Below the pieces are notes generated by a model. It was not told the origin of the DNA. It worked only from the letters and a program-made list of their open reading frames with translations, and ran no database searches. From Methanobacterium sp. (GTDB lineage: Archaea; Methanobacteriota; Methanobacteria; Methanobacteriales; Methanobacteriaceae): 19,395 bases of DNA. This document shows, one piece after another, positions 7,220-15,909 of the stretch. Each line of letters begins with the position of its first letter. Positions within the stretch are counted from its first letter, which is position 1. The stretch spans positions 1 to 19,395 of the forward strand of contig PMMV01000128.1 of the NCBI GenBank assembly GCA_003162115.1, in the 5' to 3' direction. A program made the position numbers and the translations under genes.

Positions 7220-9658
7220 ATGAGTGCAAAAGAACTGCTGTACAAGTATAGAAAATTTATAATCATAGTTTTATTGTTTTTAGTGGTGTTTTCAATAAGA
7301 GCCGAGGCTGCCAGTATAGGTGGTGTACCAGACCAGGCAAAATCATTCTATCAGGATCAAAATGGATTGCCCTATTTCAGTGAGATGGACTCTTACTACA
7401 ATTTAAGGCTTACACAAGATTATCTTAATCATGGTTATCTAGGAGATACCAAGATAAACGGTACCGACTGGGATCTTCATTCCTCCTATCCACCGGGTCA
7501 GAGTGCGGAATATCCTCCATTAATAGTTTATTTAACAGCATTCACATACAAATTTGTTAATCTATTTAAGCATGTGCCCTTAAATGCTGTTGCAATTTGG
7601 ATTGCACCTTTTATTGCTTCCCTAGCGGTTATACCAGCGTATCTTTTGATAAGAAGAATTACTAACGATTATGGCGGAATAACAGCAGGATTATTAGTTG
7701 GACTTGCACCAGCGTACTTTGCACATACATTTGCAGGTTTCTTTGATACTGACCAGTTTAACATGCTATTACCTCTTTTGGTTGTTATGTTCTTTATTTA
7801 CAGTATTCTTGCGATGAACCTGAAATCAAGAACGATCTATGCGACATTGTCAGCAATTTCAATGCTGATATTTACTTTGGCATGGGAAGGATGGTGGTAC
7901 ATCTTTTATCTGATCATAGCCACTATGGTGATCTACTTAATTGTTTCAAAATTTTTATTAAATTTCAAACCCATCAAATCTGATGACTTCAAAGGAAAAT
8001 TGGCATGGTTCAATGATAAACCGGAGTTATACACATTTGTAGTATTTTTAGTACTGAGTTTGATACTAATGTCATTCTCTTTAGGTTTATCTGGACTTAT
8101 TTCAGGTTTAGAATCACCAATAGGTGCAACTCAACTTCAATCAGCTGTTCAGTCAACAGCATATCCAAACGTTTATGTATCAGTATCCGAACTACAGATA
8201 CCCACAATAACTGAGGTTATTAATGGTGTTGGAGGATACGTACCATTCTTCTTTGGAATTTTTGGAGTTATTGCCCTTATTTGGAAGTTAAAACCTAAAG
8301 AAGTTAAGAAAGAAGTACCCAATAAAAAACCCAGAAAACCTAGGAGAAGGGGAAGGAATCGCAGGAAAGAAGATGAGAATGAGATTGAGAAGGATACCAA
8401 GATAATAAAACCAGATCCAATACCTCAAAAGAGGAATTACATATTTTACATTGTACTATTCTCTTTATGGCTTTTGCTCACAGCTTATGCTATGACCAAG
8501 GGTGTAAGATTTATTGAGAACTTTTCTCTTCCAATAGCTCTCAGTGCAGGTATATTTGTTGGACTCCTCCTTGATTATGTAAAGGGTCATGTTAAGAACA
8601 TATCCTATCAAAAAATAATCATGGCTGTAATTGTAATTGCAGTTGTATTTTCACCGATAACATCAGCATATGGAATATCAAGTACAGTAGTTCCGGGTAC
8701 TGATGAATCAATGGTATCTTCACTCCAATGGATTAACAATAACACATCAAACAATACAGTAATCACATCATGGTGGGATTTCGGACACCTATTTACTTAT
8801 GTGGCTAACAGGCCAGTGACATTTGATGGTTCATCTCAGAATAGTCCGCGGGCATATTGGGTTGGAAAAGCACTCTTAACGAGTAATGAAACACTTTCAG
8901 TGGGCATACTTAGAATGCTCGCATCGAGTGGGGATATGGCTCCTTTAACTCTGGATAATTATACAAATAATACCGGAAAAAGTGCAGAAATACTTAACAA
9001 CATTCTAGGAGTGAACAAAACACAAGCAATATCCATAATGACTACACAATACAATTTAACTCCAGAACAAGCCCAAACTATAGTCCAGTACACTCATCCA
9101 GATAACCCTACCCCTGATGTATTAATAACAAGTTCAGATATGGTTGGAAAAGCAGGATGGTGGTCTTACTTTGGTAGCTGGAATTTTACCAGTAACAACG
9201 GAACAAACTACCAGTACCTAGCTGCACAGATGAATTCCACCACCGTTAACAATAAAACATTACTTATTGGAGGTAATGCAGTTGTTGCTCAAGCCAACGG
9301 AACCAACAATATTTCAGCAGGAATAGTAGATACCAATGCTATAACAAGCAACGACACAACAACGACTTTAAATGAAATATCCAACGAACTACAAACTGGA
9401 AATGGTTCACTTGTAATACAACCACACACACTAACATTGATCAACAACAACACTGTAACTCAAACAATTGTATCTAATTCAAGCGAGTACTCAATACTGC
9501 TTATAAATGAAAACGACACCTATATTGCAGTTGCAATGAACAAGGAACTTGAAAACTCCATGTTCACAAAGCTTTTCTTTGAGGGCGGTGCGGGTTTAAC
9601 CCATTTCAAATCATTGTATGGTCAGCCAGGAGTGATGGTTTGGGGTGTAACATACTAA
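7220..9658 (+). CDS. aglB: Oligosaccharyltransferase AglB (STT3 family)
   Basis: AglB moves a glycan from a lipid-phosphate carrier onto Asn in N-X-S/T sequons of exported proteins, outside the membrane. The 812-residue product has a first membrane helix at about 12-28, then the metal-binding EMDSYYN motif (Asp57), many membrane helices to about residue 483, the second acidic motif DTDQFN (176-181), and the external-loop SVSE motif (321-324). The C-terminal external domain starts near 485 and has the signature WWDFG (518-522). A DK-type motif probably lies around 571-590 (GDMAPL onwards). Two things are odd: a very basic cytoplasmic loop at 357-405, and about 19 sequons in the external domain. 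AGGAGATT precedes the ATG. It is a single-gene unit, with T-tracts after the stop. Confidence 0.95.
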   Translation: MSAKELLYKYRKFIIIVLLFLVVFSIRAEAASIGGVPDQAKSFYQDQNGLPYFSEMDSYYNLRLTQDYLNHGYLGDTKINGTDWDLHSSYPPGQSAEYPPLIVYLTAFTYKFVNLFKHVPLNAVAIWIAPFIASLAVIPAYLLIRRITNDYGGITAGLLVGLAPAYFAHTFAGFFDTDQFNMLLPLLVVMFFIYSILAMNLKSRTIYATLSAISMLIFTLAWEGWWYIFYLIIATMVIYLIVSKFLLNFKPIKSDDFKGKLAWFNDKPELYTFVVFLVLSLILMSFSLGLSGLISGLESPIGATQLQSAVQSTAYPNVYVSVSELQIPTITEVINGVGGYVPFFFGIFGVIALIWKLKPKEVKKEVPNKKPRKPRRRGRNRRKEDENEIEKDTKIIKPDPIPQKRNYIFYIVLFSLWLLLTAYAMTKGVRFIENFSLPIALSAGIFVGLLLDYVKGHVKNISYQKIIMAVIVIAVVFSPITSAYGISSTVVPGTDESMVSSLQWINNNTSNNTVITSWWDFGHLFTYVANRPVTFDGSSQNSPRAYWVGKALLTSNETLSVGILRMLASSGDMAPLTLDNYTNNTGKSAEILNNILGVNKTQAISIMTTQYNLTPEQAQTIVQYTHPDNPTPDVLITSSDMVGKAGWWSYFGSWNFTSNNGTNYQYLAAQMNSTTVNNKTLLIGGNAVVAQANGTNNISAGIVDTNAITSNDTTTTLNEISNELQTGNGSLVIQPHTLTLINNNTVTQTIVSNSSEYSILLINENDTYIAVAMNKELENSMFTKLFFEGGAGLTHFKSLYGQPGVMVWGVTY

Positions 9659-9950
9659 ATATACCCTCTTATCCCTTTTTTTATTTTTTTTTTAGAAAAA
9701 TTTTAATTAAAAACTTTTTTTAAGTTGAAGGAATAAATAACCATTTGTTGATCAATTAAAATTGGATTCGTATTACAGAATTGAATTATTGCTTGAAACA
9801 AATCAAATTATAATTTACATGATCAAATTAAAATAATACATAAATAACTGATTTGGTCCAATAAAATAATGAATTAAATCATATAAGAAGAATTTTAAAG
9901 CATTTTATTACTAAAAATATATCATCTTAAACTAATTTTATGTGAGTTTT
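9659..9950 (+). promoter_or_regulatory. Intergenic region: T-tract terminator of aglB and promoter of the GTPase gene
   Basis: Just after the aglB stop, two T-runs (7 and 10 bases within 9676-9693) and a third at about 9715-9721 look like a strong U-rich archaeal terminator. A TATA candidate AAAAATATATC (about 9913-9923) precedes the GTPase gene and predicts initiation close to 9942, so the leader would be very short or absent. The part between holds AT-rich sequence with a small inverted repeat CAATT-AA-AATTG near 9752 and nothing gene-like. Confidence 0.45.
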
Positions 9951-11045
9951 ATGGTTATAGAAGACAGAATCAGAGAAATCGAAGAAGAGATTAAGAAAAC
10001 TCCCTACAACAAGGCAACTTCCCATCATATAGGAAAATTAAAGGCCAAACTCTCCAAGCTCAAGGAGGATGCACTCACCCGGAGCAGTACAGGGGGTAAA
10101 GGAAGGGGGTTTCATGTTAAAAAAAGTGGTGACTCCACTGTAGTACTTTTAGGTTTCCCTTCGGTTGGAAAATCCACAATTTTAAACCAGCTAACCAATG
10201 CAGATTCCAAAATAGGAGTATATGAATTCACTACCTTGGACATTGTTCCGGGTGTAATGGAATACAGAGGGGCTAAGATACAAATACTGGACATTCCAGG
10301 GATTATTACAGGAGCTTCTAGGGGTAAGGGACGTGGAAGAGAAATATTATCCGTTGCTAGAAATGCTGACTTCATACTCATGATTCTTGATATTTTTAAT
10401 CCTCAGCACTTGAAGGTAATAATTGAAGAGCTCAGAAACATCGGTATAAGAGCAAATGAAAAACCTCCAGACGTGACGGTTAAACAAACTAAGATGGGTG
10501 GAATACACATTTTAGCAACCGTTCCTCTCACCAAGATTAATGAAAAGACCATAAGATCAATTCTCAACGAGTATGGTATACACAGTGCTGATGTACTCAT
10601 AAGGGAAGATGTTACAGTTGATCGTTTTATCGATTCAATGGATCCAAGCTGTATTTACGTGCCAATGTTAGTAGTTTTAAACAAAATAGACCTTGCAGAC
10701 GAGAAATACCTTGAAAAAACCAGATTAGAAATGCCCGAAGCTATTTTCATAGCAGCAGACAAGGGTATTAATACCGAAGAGCTCAAGGATGAAATATTTG
10801 ATAGACTTGAACTTATACGTCTTTATCTAAAACCTCAAGGTAAGAAAGCGGATTTAGAAGAGCCAATGATAATAAGAAAGGGTTCAACCGTTGGAGAAGT
10901 TGCTGCACGGCTCCATAGGGACTTCATTAGAAACTTCAGACATGCCAAGGTATGGGGGACTTCTGTGAAATTTCCTGCCCAAAAAGTAGGTTTGGACCAT
11001 GTTTTAAACGATAAAGATGTTTTAAGGTTGATTATTAAGAAATAA
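9951..11045 (+). CDS. DRG/Obg-family GTP-binding protein with TGS domain
   Basis: This is an archaeal member of the developmentally regulated GTP-binding (DRG) branch of the Obg superfamily. Eukaryotic DRGs associate with ribosomes and translation factors. The protein (364 residues) begins with a helical, basic segment (1-55) containing a TPYNKAT motif. The G domain has G1 GFPSVGKS (68-75), G2 Thr94/Thr95, G3 DIPG (114-117) followed by a glycine-rich switch typical of Obg-type GTPases, G4 NKID (244-247), and a G5-like AADKG. A TGS domain fills the last 70 or so residues (about 290-364). I favour ATG 9951 ([10 protein letters not shown]), with GTGAG as ribosome binding site. GTG 9942 would add three residues and, given the TATA position, could be leaderless. 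The gene stands alone between aglB and thi4. Confidence 0.93.
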   Translation: MVIEDRIREIEEEIKKTPYNKATSHHIGKLKAKLSKLKEDALTRSSTGGKGRGFHVKKSGDSTVVLLGFPSVGKSTILNQLTNADSKIGVYEFTTLDIVPGVMEYRGAKIQILDIPGIITGASRGKGRGREILSVARNADFILMILDIFNPQHLKVIIEELRNIGIRANEKPPDVTVKQTKMGGIHILATVPLTKINEKTIRSILNEYGIHSADVLIREDVTVDRFIDSMDPSCIYVPMLVVLNKIDLADEKYLEKTRLEMPEAIFIAADKGINTEELKDEIFDRLELIRLYLKPQGKKADLEEPMIIRKGSTVGEVAARLHRDFIRNFRHAKVWGTSVKFPAQKVGLDHVLNDKDVLRLIIKK

Positions 11046-11088
11046 ATTCTTGGAATTTAAACACATTGCATTTTGACCAAAGAATTGA

Positions 11089-11146
11089 TTTCAAAAATTA
11101 CATTGAAAGATTTTTTATAGGATGAAAAACTATATGAAAGTGGTGA
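11089..11146 (+). promoter_or_regulatory. Promoter and candidate operator of thi4
   Basis: TTTTTTATA (11111-11119) is the TATA box, with purine-rich GAAAGA directly upstream as BRE. Initiation is expected near 11142, so the leader would be very short; GGTGA (11142-11146) is the apparent ribosome binding site. An inverted repeat TTTCAA-N8-TTGAAA (11089-11108) abuts and partly covers the BRE, where a bound repressor would block TFB. No TPP riboswitch core is visible. Confidence 0.5.
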
Positions 11147-11150
11147 AAAA

Positions 11151-11927
11151 ATGAAATTGGATGATATAACTGTTTCAAAGGCGATAATTGAGGGTTTCAT
11201 GCAGGATTTCCTTGACTATACTGAAATGGATGTTGCTATAGGTGGAGGTGGTCCGGCAGGACTCACCGCAGGATACTATCTTGCAAAATCTGGCCTTAAA
11301 GTGGCTCTTTTTGAGAAAAAACTTTCTATGGGCGGCGGTATGTGGGGCGGCGGTATGATGTTCAACAAAATCGTTGTCCAAGAGGAAAGCAAAAGAATTC
11401 TAGATGAATTTGGTGTGAAAACCACAGAATATGAAGAAGGTTACTACGTAGCTGATTCCATTGAATGTGTTTCAACCATTTGTTCAGAGGCTTGTAAAGC
11501 GGGATTAAAGATATTCAACTTAATGGCCATTGAAGACGTTATGATGAGGGATATTGGAGTGGAGGGAGTTGTTCTTAATTGGACAGCCGTAGAAATGGGA
11601 GGACTACATGTAGACCCATTAACTGCACGTTCAAAGGCAGTAGTAGATGCTACAGGGCATCCGTGTGAAGTTGTGAAAATACTTGAGAACAAGATGGAAG
11701 TAGAACTTGCAACAGAAACTGGGAAGATCATGGGTGAAAAATCAATGTGGGCTGACAAGGCAGAAAGTCTTGTAGTAGATAACACAACCGAAGTATACCC
11801 TGGACTATATGTTACAGGAATGGCAGCAAACGCAGTTCATGGATCTCCACGTATGGGTCCAATATTTGGCGGAATGCTCCTGTCTGGTGAAAGGGTAGCC
11901 CAAATACTCATTGAAAAACTGAAATAA
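11151..11927 (+). CDS. thi4: Thiamine thiazole synthase (Thi4 / ribulose-1,5-bisphosphate-type archaeal family)
   Basis: Thi4 makes the adenylated thiazole half of thiamine from NAD, glycine and a sulfur source. The 258 residues show the NAD/FAD-type dinucleotide-binding glycines GGGGPAGL (31-38), a glycine-rich [10 protein letters not shown] segment (61-70), the DATGH motif (166-170) and a C-terminal [13 protein letters not shown] stretch (230-242). In yeast a cysteine donates its sulfur, which makes that enzyme single-turnover. Here the corresponding GLHVDPLTA segment carries His153, as in methanogen enzymes that use free sulfide with iron and turn over repeatedly. This alignment was done by eye. 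The start ATG has GGTGA five bases upstream. The gene stands alone and is followed by a clear terminator hairpin. Confidence 0.93.
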   Translation: MKLDDITVSKAIIEGFMQDFLDYTEMDVAIGGGGPAGLTAGYYLAKSGLKVALFEKKLSMGGGMWGGGMMFNKIVVQEESKRILDEFGVKTTEYEEGYYVADSIECVSTICSEACKAGLKIFNLMAIEDVMMRDIGVEGVVLNWTAVEMGGLHVDPLTARSKAVVDATGHPCEVVKILENKMEVELATETGKIMGEKSMWADKAESLVVDNTTEVYPGLYVTGMAANAVHGSPRMGPIFGGMLLSGERVAQILIEKLK

Positions 11928-11933
11928 TACTTT

Positions 11934-11962
11934 ATCGGGAAAACTAACCCGATTATTTTTTT
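11934..11962 (+). terminator. Hairpin plus T-tract terminator after thi4
   Basis: A 6-bp stem, ATCGGG (11934-11939) with CCCGAT (11948-11953), has an 8-base loop and is followed by a run of seven T. It begins seven bases after the thi4 stop and looks like a classical intrinsic terminator, unusual in an AT-rich archaeon that mostly relies on T-tracts. Confidence 0.7.
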
Positions 11963-11985
11963 ATTTAAATTTTTCCAAGATTCAT
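11959..11985 (+). promoter_or_regulatory. Promoter for the AK6/Fap7-like gene, probably leaderless
   Basis: TTTATTTAAAT (about 11959-11970) overlaps the T-tract of the thi4 terminator and ends 16 bases before the ATG at 11986. With the usual TATA-to-start distance, transcription would begin at or next to the ATG. No ribosome binding site is visible, which agrees with a leaderless mRNA. Confidence 0.45.
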
Positions 11986-12561
11986 ATGGTTGCAGTAATT
12001 ATAACAGGAAGTCCGGGAACAGGAAAGACAACAGTATCAAAGATAGTTGCTAAGAATCTTGAATCTCCTTTAATAAATATTAATGATCTTATAACTGAAA
12101 AACACATCTACAATGGATATGATGAGGAAAAGGGATACAAAGTTGTGGATCTATGCTCTCTTTCAAAGGAGATCAAGCTAGCACTTGATTACTTTAATAA
12201 GGAACAATTAGTTGTTATTGAGGGCCACCTTGCCCATTACTTTGATGTAGGAGGACTAGTGGAAACTGTAATCGTTCTCAGGTCAAGACCGGATATATTA
12301 CGGAAACGTTTGAATAGAAGAAAATGGTCTGATTCTAAAGTTCAAGAGAACCTTGAAGCAGAGGCCCTTGATATCTGTACATTCGAAGCTGTGGAAATAC
12401 ATGGTGAAAAGGTGAACGAGTTGGACACCAGTGATCTGGGTGTTGAAGATGTTGCTGAACTTGTAATCGAAATTTTGGATGGTAAAAAGCATTTTTCACC
12501 CGGCAAACTTAACTTTCTAGAGAATTATTTAGATGAAAATTTGGATTTAAAAAAAATATGA
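11986..12561 (+). CDS. Putative adenylate kinase, AK6/Fap7-like ribosome biogenesis NTPase
   Basis: This 191-residue P-loop kinase belongs to the archaeal putative adenylate kinase group related to human AK6 and yeast Fap7. It has Walker A GSPGTGKTT at 8-16, an NMP-binding region after residue 28, an EGHLAHYF segment (about 79-86), and a LID-like RKRLNRRKWSDSKVQENLE region (about 105-123) with the family's short lid. Fap7 aids late maturation of the small ribosomal subunit by binding uS11 (Rps14). Its ATPase and adenylate kinase activities are both documented for the family. The ATG lacks a ribosome binding site and lies just behind a TATA box, suggesting leaderless translation. The translation operon begins 237 bases downstream, which fits a role in ribosome assembly by context only. 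Confidence 0.88.
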   Translation: MVAVIITGSPGTGKTTVSKIVAKNLESPLININDLITEKHIYNGYDEEKGYKVVDLCSLSKEIKLALDYFNKEQLVVIEGHLAHYFDVGGLVETVIVLRSRPDILRKRLNRRKWSDSKVQENLEAEALDICTFEAVEIHGEKVNELDTSDLGVEDVAELVIEILDGKKHFSPGKLNFLENYLDENLDLKKI

Positions 12562-12798
12562 TAAAAAAAAAATTTTCTATTATTTTTATTGTTGATCTTC
12601 TGTAGTTAGCCCATTGGGATTTAGTGAACCAAAGCTTTTTAAATAGTAAGGTAAATAAATTATAATATTATTCTTAAGTAAAGTTCTTAGAATTTTAGGG
12701 ATCTACTCCTTTAGGATTCAAAACCCATATGAGCTAAAAATTTTAAGACTAATAGTCCTATATTCTGGTATTTGCAGTTTACCACGAGAGGTTAAACT
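12562..12798 (+). promoter_or_regulatory. Promoter and long leader of the rnp4-ftsY translation operon
   Basis: T- and A-runs at 12562-12590 may terminate the upstream gene. A good promoter follows: CCAAAG (BRE-like) and CTTTTTAAATA (12635-12645), predicting initiation near 12670 and a leader of about 130 bases. In the leader are an 11-bp palindrome GACTA-A-TAGTC (about 12747-12757), a possible AGGATT/AGTCCT pairing, and a stem TGGTA (12766-12770)/TACCA (12780-12784). This last stem ends three bases before the GAGAGG ribosome binding site (12787-12792). No known riboswitch was recognised. Confidence 0.5.
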
Positions 12799-13132
12799 TT
12801 GAGAAGGGGAAGAAGACCGAAATGGATGTTAAAGATAGGAGAAGAAAGAATAAACATCCTTTTTAACAGGGCTGAAGAAGAATTCACCAAACACCCGGAA
12901 AGGTCTGACCGTTATGTTGAAATGGCTCGAAACATTGCAAAAAGATACAATATGAAGATGCCCGCTAAATGGGGTAAGAGGTTCTGCCGAAGCTGCAAAC
13001 ACTTCCTGAAGCCTGGTTTAAATTGCCAGATAAGATTGTCCAATTCAAGTGTGGTTATCAAATGCCTTGAATGTGGGAACATCAACAAAATTCCATACAT
13101 AAAAGAAAAAAAAGAGAGAAGGAGGAGAAAAA

Positions 13133-13851
<719 letters not shown>

Positions 13852-13863
13852 CGGAGGTCTGAG

Positions 13864-14208
13864 ATGACTGACATCGAAGAGATAAGGCGCAAAAGAATGC
13901 AGCAAATTCAGCAGCAAGCTGCACAACAATCTCCACAAGCCGAGCAGCAACAACAAGAACAGATGCGCAAGGAATTAGAAACCCAGAAAAGACAGGCTAT
14001 GCTGCAGTTATTGACACCCGAAGCAAGGGCAAGGCTTGCAAATATCAGACTCACAAAACCAGAATTTGTTGATCAAATAGAGATTCAACTAATTCAGCTC
14101 GCTCAAGCGGGTCGTGTTCAATCTAAGATAACTGATGATCAGCTCAAAGAGCTTCTTAGAAAACTCATTGGTAAGAAGAGAGATATCAAGATTTCCCGTA
14201 GTTATTGA
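13864..14208 (+). CDS. PDCD5/TFAR19-family DNA-binding protein
   Basis: The protein has 114 residues and the fold-defining pattern of PDCD5: a charged, glutamine-rich N-terminal helix (residues 1-36) and a three-helix core with LTPEARARLANIRLTKPE (about 51-68) and the QIEIQLIQLAQAGRV helix. Archaeal members bind double-stranded DNA, and eukaryotic ones bind the TRiC chaperonin and Tip60. The archaeal role is not settled. ACGGAGGTCTGAG precedes the ATG. It follows rps19e by 12 bases, the order usually seen in archaea, and suggests a ribosome- or chaperone-related task more than a chromatin one; that is inference. Confidence 0.93.
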   Translation: MTDIEEIRRKRMQQIQQQAAQQSPQAEQQQQEQMRKELETQKRQAMLQLLTPEARARLANIRLTKPEFVDQIEIQLIQLAQAGRVQSKITDDQLKELLRKLIGKKRDIKISRSY

Positions 14209-14223
14209 AAAGATGATGGATAA

Positions 14224-14820
14224 ATGAAGGCTTGTGTACTTTACAGTGGAGGAAAAGACAGTTCATTAATAGCGGTTATCCTGAAAAATTTGGGATACGA
14301 AGTTGAACTTGTGACACTGAATTTTGGGGTTTATCCTTCCTGGAAAGCAGCAGCATTGTCAGCATCAAATCTTGGATTCAAACACAGGATCCTGAAGGCA
14401 GAGCCCGATGTGCTTAAAAGTGCCGTGGACATCATTATAAATGATGGATTTCCCAACAACGGTATAAATCAGATACATAAACATGCACTGGAACTTGCAG
14501 CTAATGATTATATATTGGTTGCAGATGGAACAAGGCGTGATGACAGGGTTCCAAAACTTGATTTCAACGAAGTTAGAAGTTTTGAAGATAGAAAAGGTGT
14601 TGAATACATTAATCTTGGAGGATTTGGTCATAAATCCATAAATAATCTTTCAAAAAATTTTTTCCAAGTAAAAAAAGAGTTATCTAATAGGGAAAATAAT
14701 TCTGATTATGAGATAGAGATAAGATTTCTTATTTCCAAACTTGAAGGTGAAAATCTTGCCTTCAAAATATTCCCAGAACATTTACAATCAAGAGTAATAG
14801 GATGGAGAGAAAATGAGTAG
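14224..14820 (+). CDS. PP-loop ATPase of unknown function (COG2117-like), thiolase/adenylation superfamily
   Basis: This 198-residue protein starts with a PP-loop, YSGGKDSSL (7-15), used by enzymes that adenylate a carbonyl or a base before amination or thiolation. It also has an [11 protein letters not shown] block (about 99-109) that may form part of the active site. It is close to the archaeal COG2117 group, once described as a predicted subunit of a tRNA thiouridine enzyme. It lacks obvious zinc Cys pairs and the CxxC of TtcA/Ncs6 (its only Cys is Cys4), so sulfur transfer is not shown. The ATG overlaps a weak GATGATGGAT ribosome binding site. The stop codon lies inside rpl39e, giving an 8-base overlap and strong coupling to ribosomal genes. 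Confidence 0.85.
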   Translation: MKACVLYSGGKDSSLIAVILKNLGYEVELVTLNFGVYPSWKAAALSASNLGFKHRILKAEPDVLKSAVDIIINDGFPNNGINQIHKHALELAANDYILVADGTRRDDRVPKLDFNEVRSFEDRKGVEYINLGGFGHKSINNLSKNFFQVKKELSNRENNSDYEIEIRFLISKLEGENLAFKIFPEHLQSRVIGWRENE

Positions 14821-14968
14821 AAATAAACCATGTGCAAAGAAATTAAGACTTTCAAAGGCCACAAAACAAAACAGACGCGTGCCTCTTTGGGCAATGCTTA
14901 AAACATCAAGAAAGGTCCGTACTCATCCGAAGATGAGACAATGGAGAAGAAGTAAGGTCAAAGCATAG
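14813..14968 (+). CDS. rpl39e: 50S ribosomal protein L39e (eL39)
   Basis: This gene of only 51 codons was read by eye. It begins [10 protein letters not shown], ends RRSKVKA and contains the diagnostic [13 protein letters not shown] and HPKMRQWRR stretches. eL39 is one of the smallest ribosomal proteins and lines the peptide exit tunnel. It has 51 residues as in other archaea, and about a third are Lys or Arg. The ATG lies within the last codons of the PP-loop gene (overlap ATGAGTAG), with a GGAGAG ribosome binding site about five bases upstream (near 14803-14808). The next gene, rpl31e, follows after 12 bases. Confidence 0.96.
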   Translation: MSRNKPCAKKLRLSKATKQNRRVPLWAMLKTSRKVRTHPKMRQWRRSKVKA

Positions 14969-14980
14969 GTGATGATTTAA

Positions 14981-15226
14981 ATGGAAAGAGTCTACATTAT
15001 CCCATTAAGGGATGTTAAAAGAGTGCCAAGGACTATACGGTCTCCTAAGGCAATAAGGTTGGTAAGGGAATTCCTAAAAAAACATATGAAATCTGATGAT
15101 ATTAAAATAGACTCATCTGTAAATGAAAAAATATGGGAAAGAGGGATTCAAAAGGTACCACCAAAAATTAAAGTAAAAGCAACGAAGGAAGAGGATGGTT
15201 CTGTATCAGTCACCTTGGTTGAATAG
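14981..15226 (+). CDS. rpl31e: 50S ribosomal protein L31e (eL31)
   Basis: eL31 sits at the peptide exit tunnel rim and contacts SRP and chaperones. The 81 residues begin [20 protein letters not shown] and include the [14 protein letters not shown] helix, the [20 protein letters not shown] block, and a conserved C-terminal [20 protein letters not shown] strand; this is the archaeal length. The start is preceded by AGGTGAT, which lies across the stop of rpl39e. It is followed nine bases later by eif6, so the operon continues without a break. Confidence 0.97.
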   Translation: MERVYIIPLRDVKRVPRTIRSPKAIRLVREFLKKHMKSDDIKIDSSVNEKIWERGIQKVPPKIKVKATKEEDGSVSVTLVE

Positions 15227-15234
15227 GTAAGTTT

Positions 15235-15909
15235 ATGATTAGAAGGATCAATATGGGCGGAAGCCCAAATCTTGGCGTTTCAATATCTGCCACAGAAAAA
15301 ATTGCAATTACACCACCTAACATCTTGGATGGAATGGTGGATTTGATAACTGAAAGTTTAGATGTTTCAGTTATCAAAACCCCTATCAGTGGAAGTAACC
15401 TGACTGGGGCCCTTACATGTGGAAATTCAAATGGAGTATTGGTTTCAAAGTATACCTTTGACAACGAACTGGAGATAATCAGGAAAGAAGGAATAGAAGT
15501 TGAAAGGTTGCCAGACAAGCTTACAGCTGTTGGAAATATCATTCTGGCAAACGACTTCGGTGCACTTGTACATCCATTTATCTCTGACAAAGCCATTGAA
15601 GTAATATCCAATGTTTTAGACGTTGAAGTTCAAAGGGGAAGTATAGCCAATTTTAAAATAACAGGATCAGTTGCAACAGCAACCAACAAAGGAGTACTTG
15701 TACATCCCGCAGCAAGCGAAGATGAACTTGAATCCATTGAAAAATTGTTCAAAATCCCTGCAGATGTGGGAACCGTAAACAACGGAACACAGCTAGTAGG
15801 TGCTTGTGCAGTGGCCAACTCAAAGGGAGTTATGGTAGGACTGAATACAACAGGTCCTGAACTAGCAAGAATAGAGGAAGCATTAGGTTTTCTTGAGGGA
15901 TACTTATGA
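15235..15909 (+). CDS. eif6: Translation initiation factor 6 (aIF6), ribosome anti-association factor
   Basis: aIF6 binds the large subunit and stops it joining the small subunit too early. The 224 residues show the five-fold pseudo-repeats of the family: NMGGSPNLGVSIS at the start, then recurring blocks ending in a Gly-Val-Leu-Val motif (NSNGVLVSK, NDFGALVHP, TNKGVLVHP, NSKGVMVGL). There is no N- or C-terminal extension. ATG has AGGTAAG seven bases upstream, which begins at the stop of rpl31e. The end overlaps the start of rpl18a by four bases (ATGA), which suggests translational coupling. Confidence 0.97.
   Translation: MIRRINMGGSPNLGVSISATEKIAITPPNILDGMVDLITESLDVSVIKTPISGSNLTGALTCGNSNGVLVSKYTFDNELEIIRKEGIEVERLPDKLTAVGNIILANDFGALVHPFISDKAIEVISNVLDVEVQRGSIANFKITGSVATATNKGVLVHPAASEDELESIEKLFKIPADVGTVNNGTQLVGACAVANSKGVMVGLNTTGPELARIEEALGFLEGYL

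Noticed and set aside
9710..9870. Several copies of ATCAAATTA-like words between aglB and the GTPase gene
   Set aside because: They are imperfect, irregularly spaced and expected at this AT content.
11046..11150. TPP riboswitch in front of thi4
   Set aside because: The 105-bp gap lacks the conserved CUGAGA-type core and helices, and the TATA box leaves only a very short leader.
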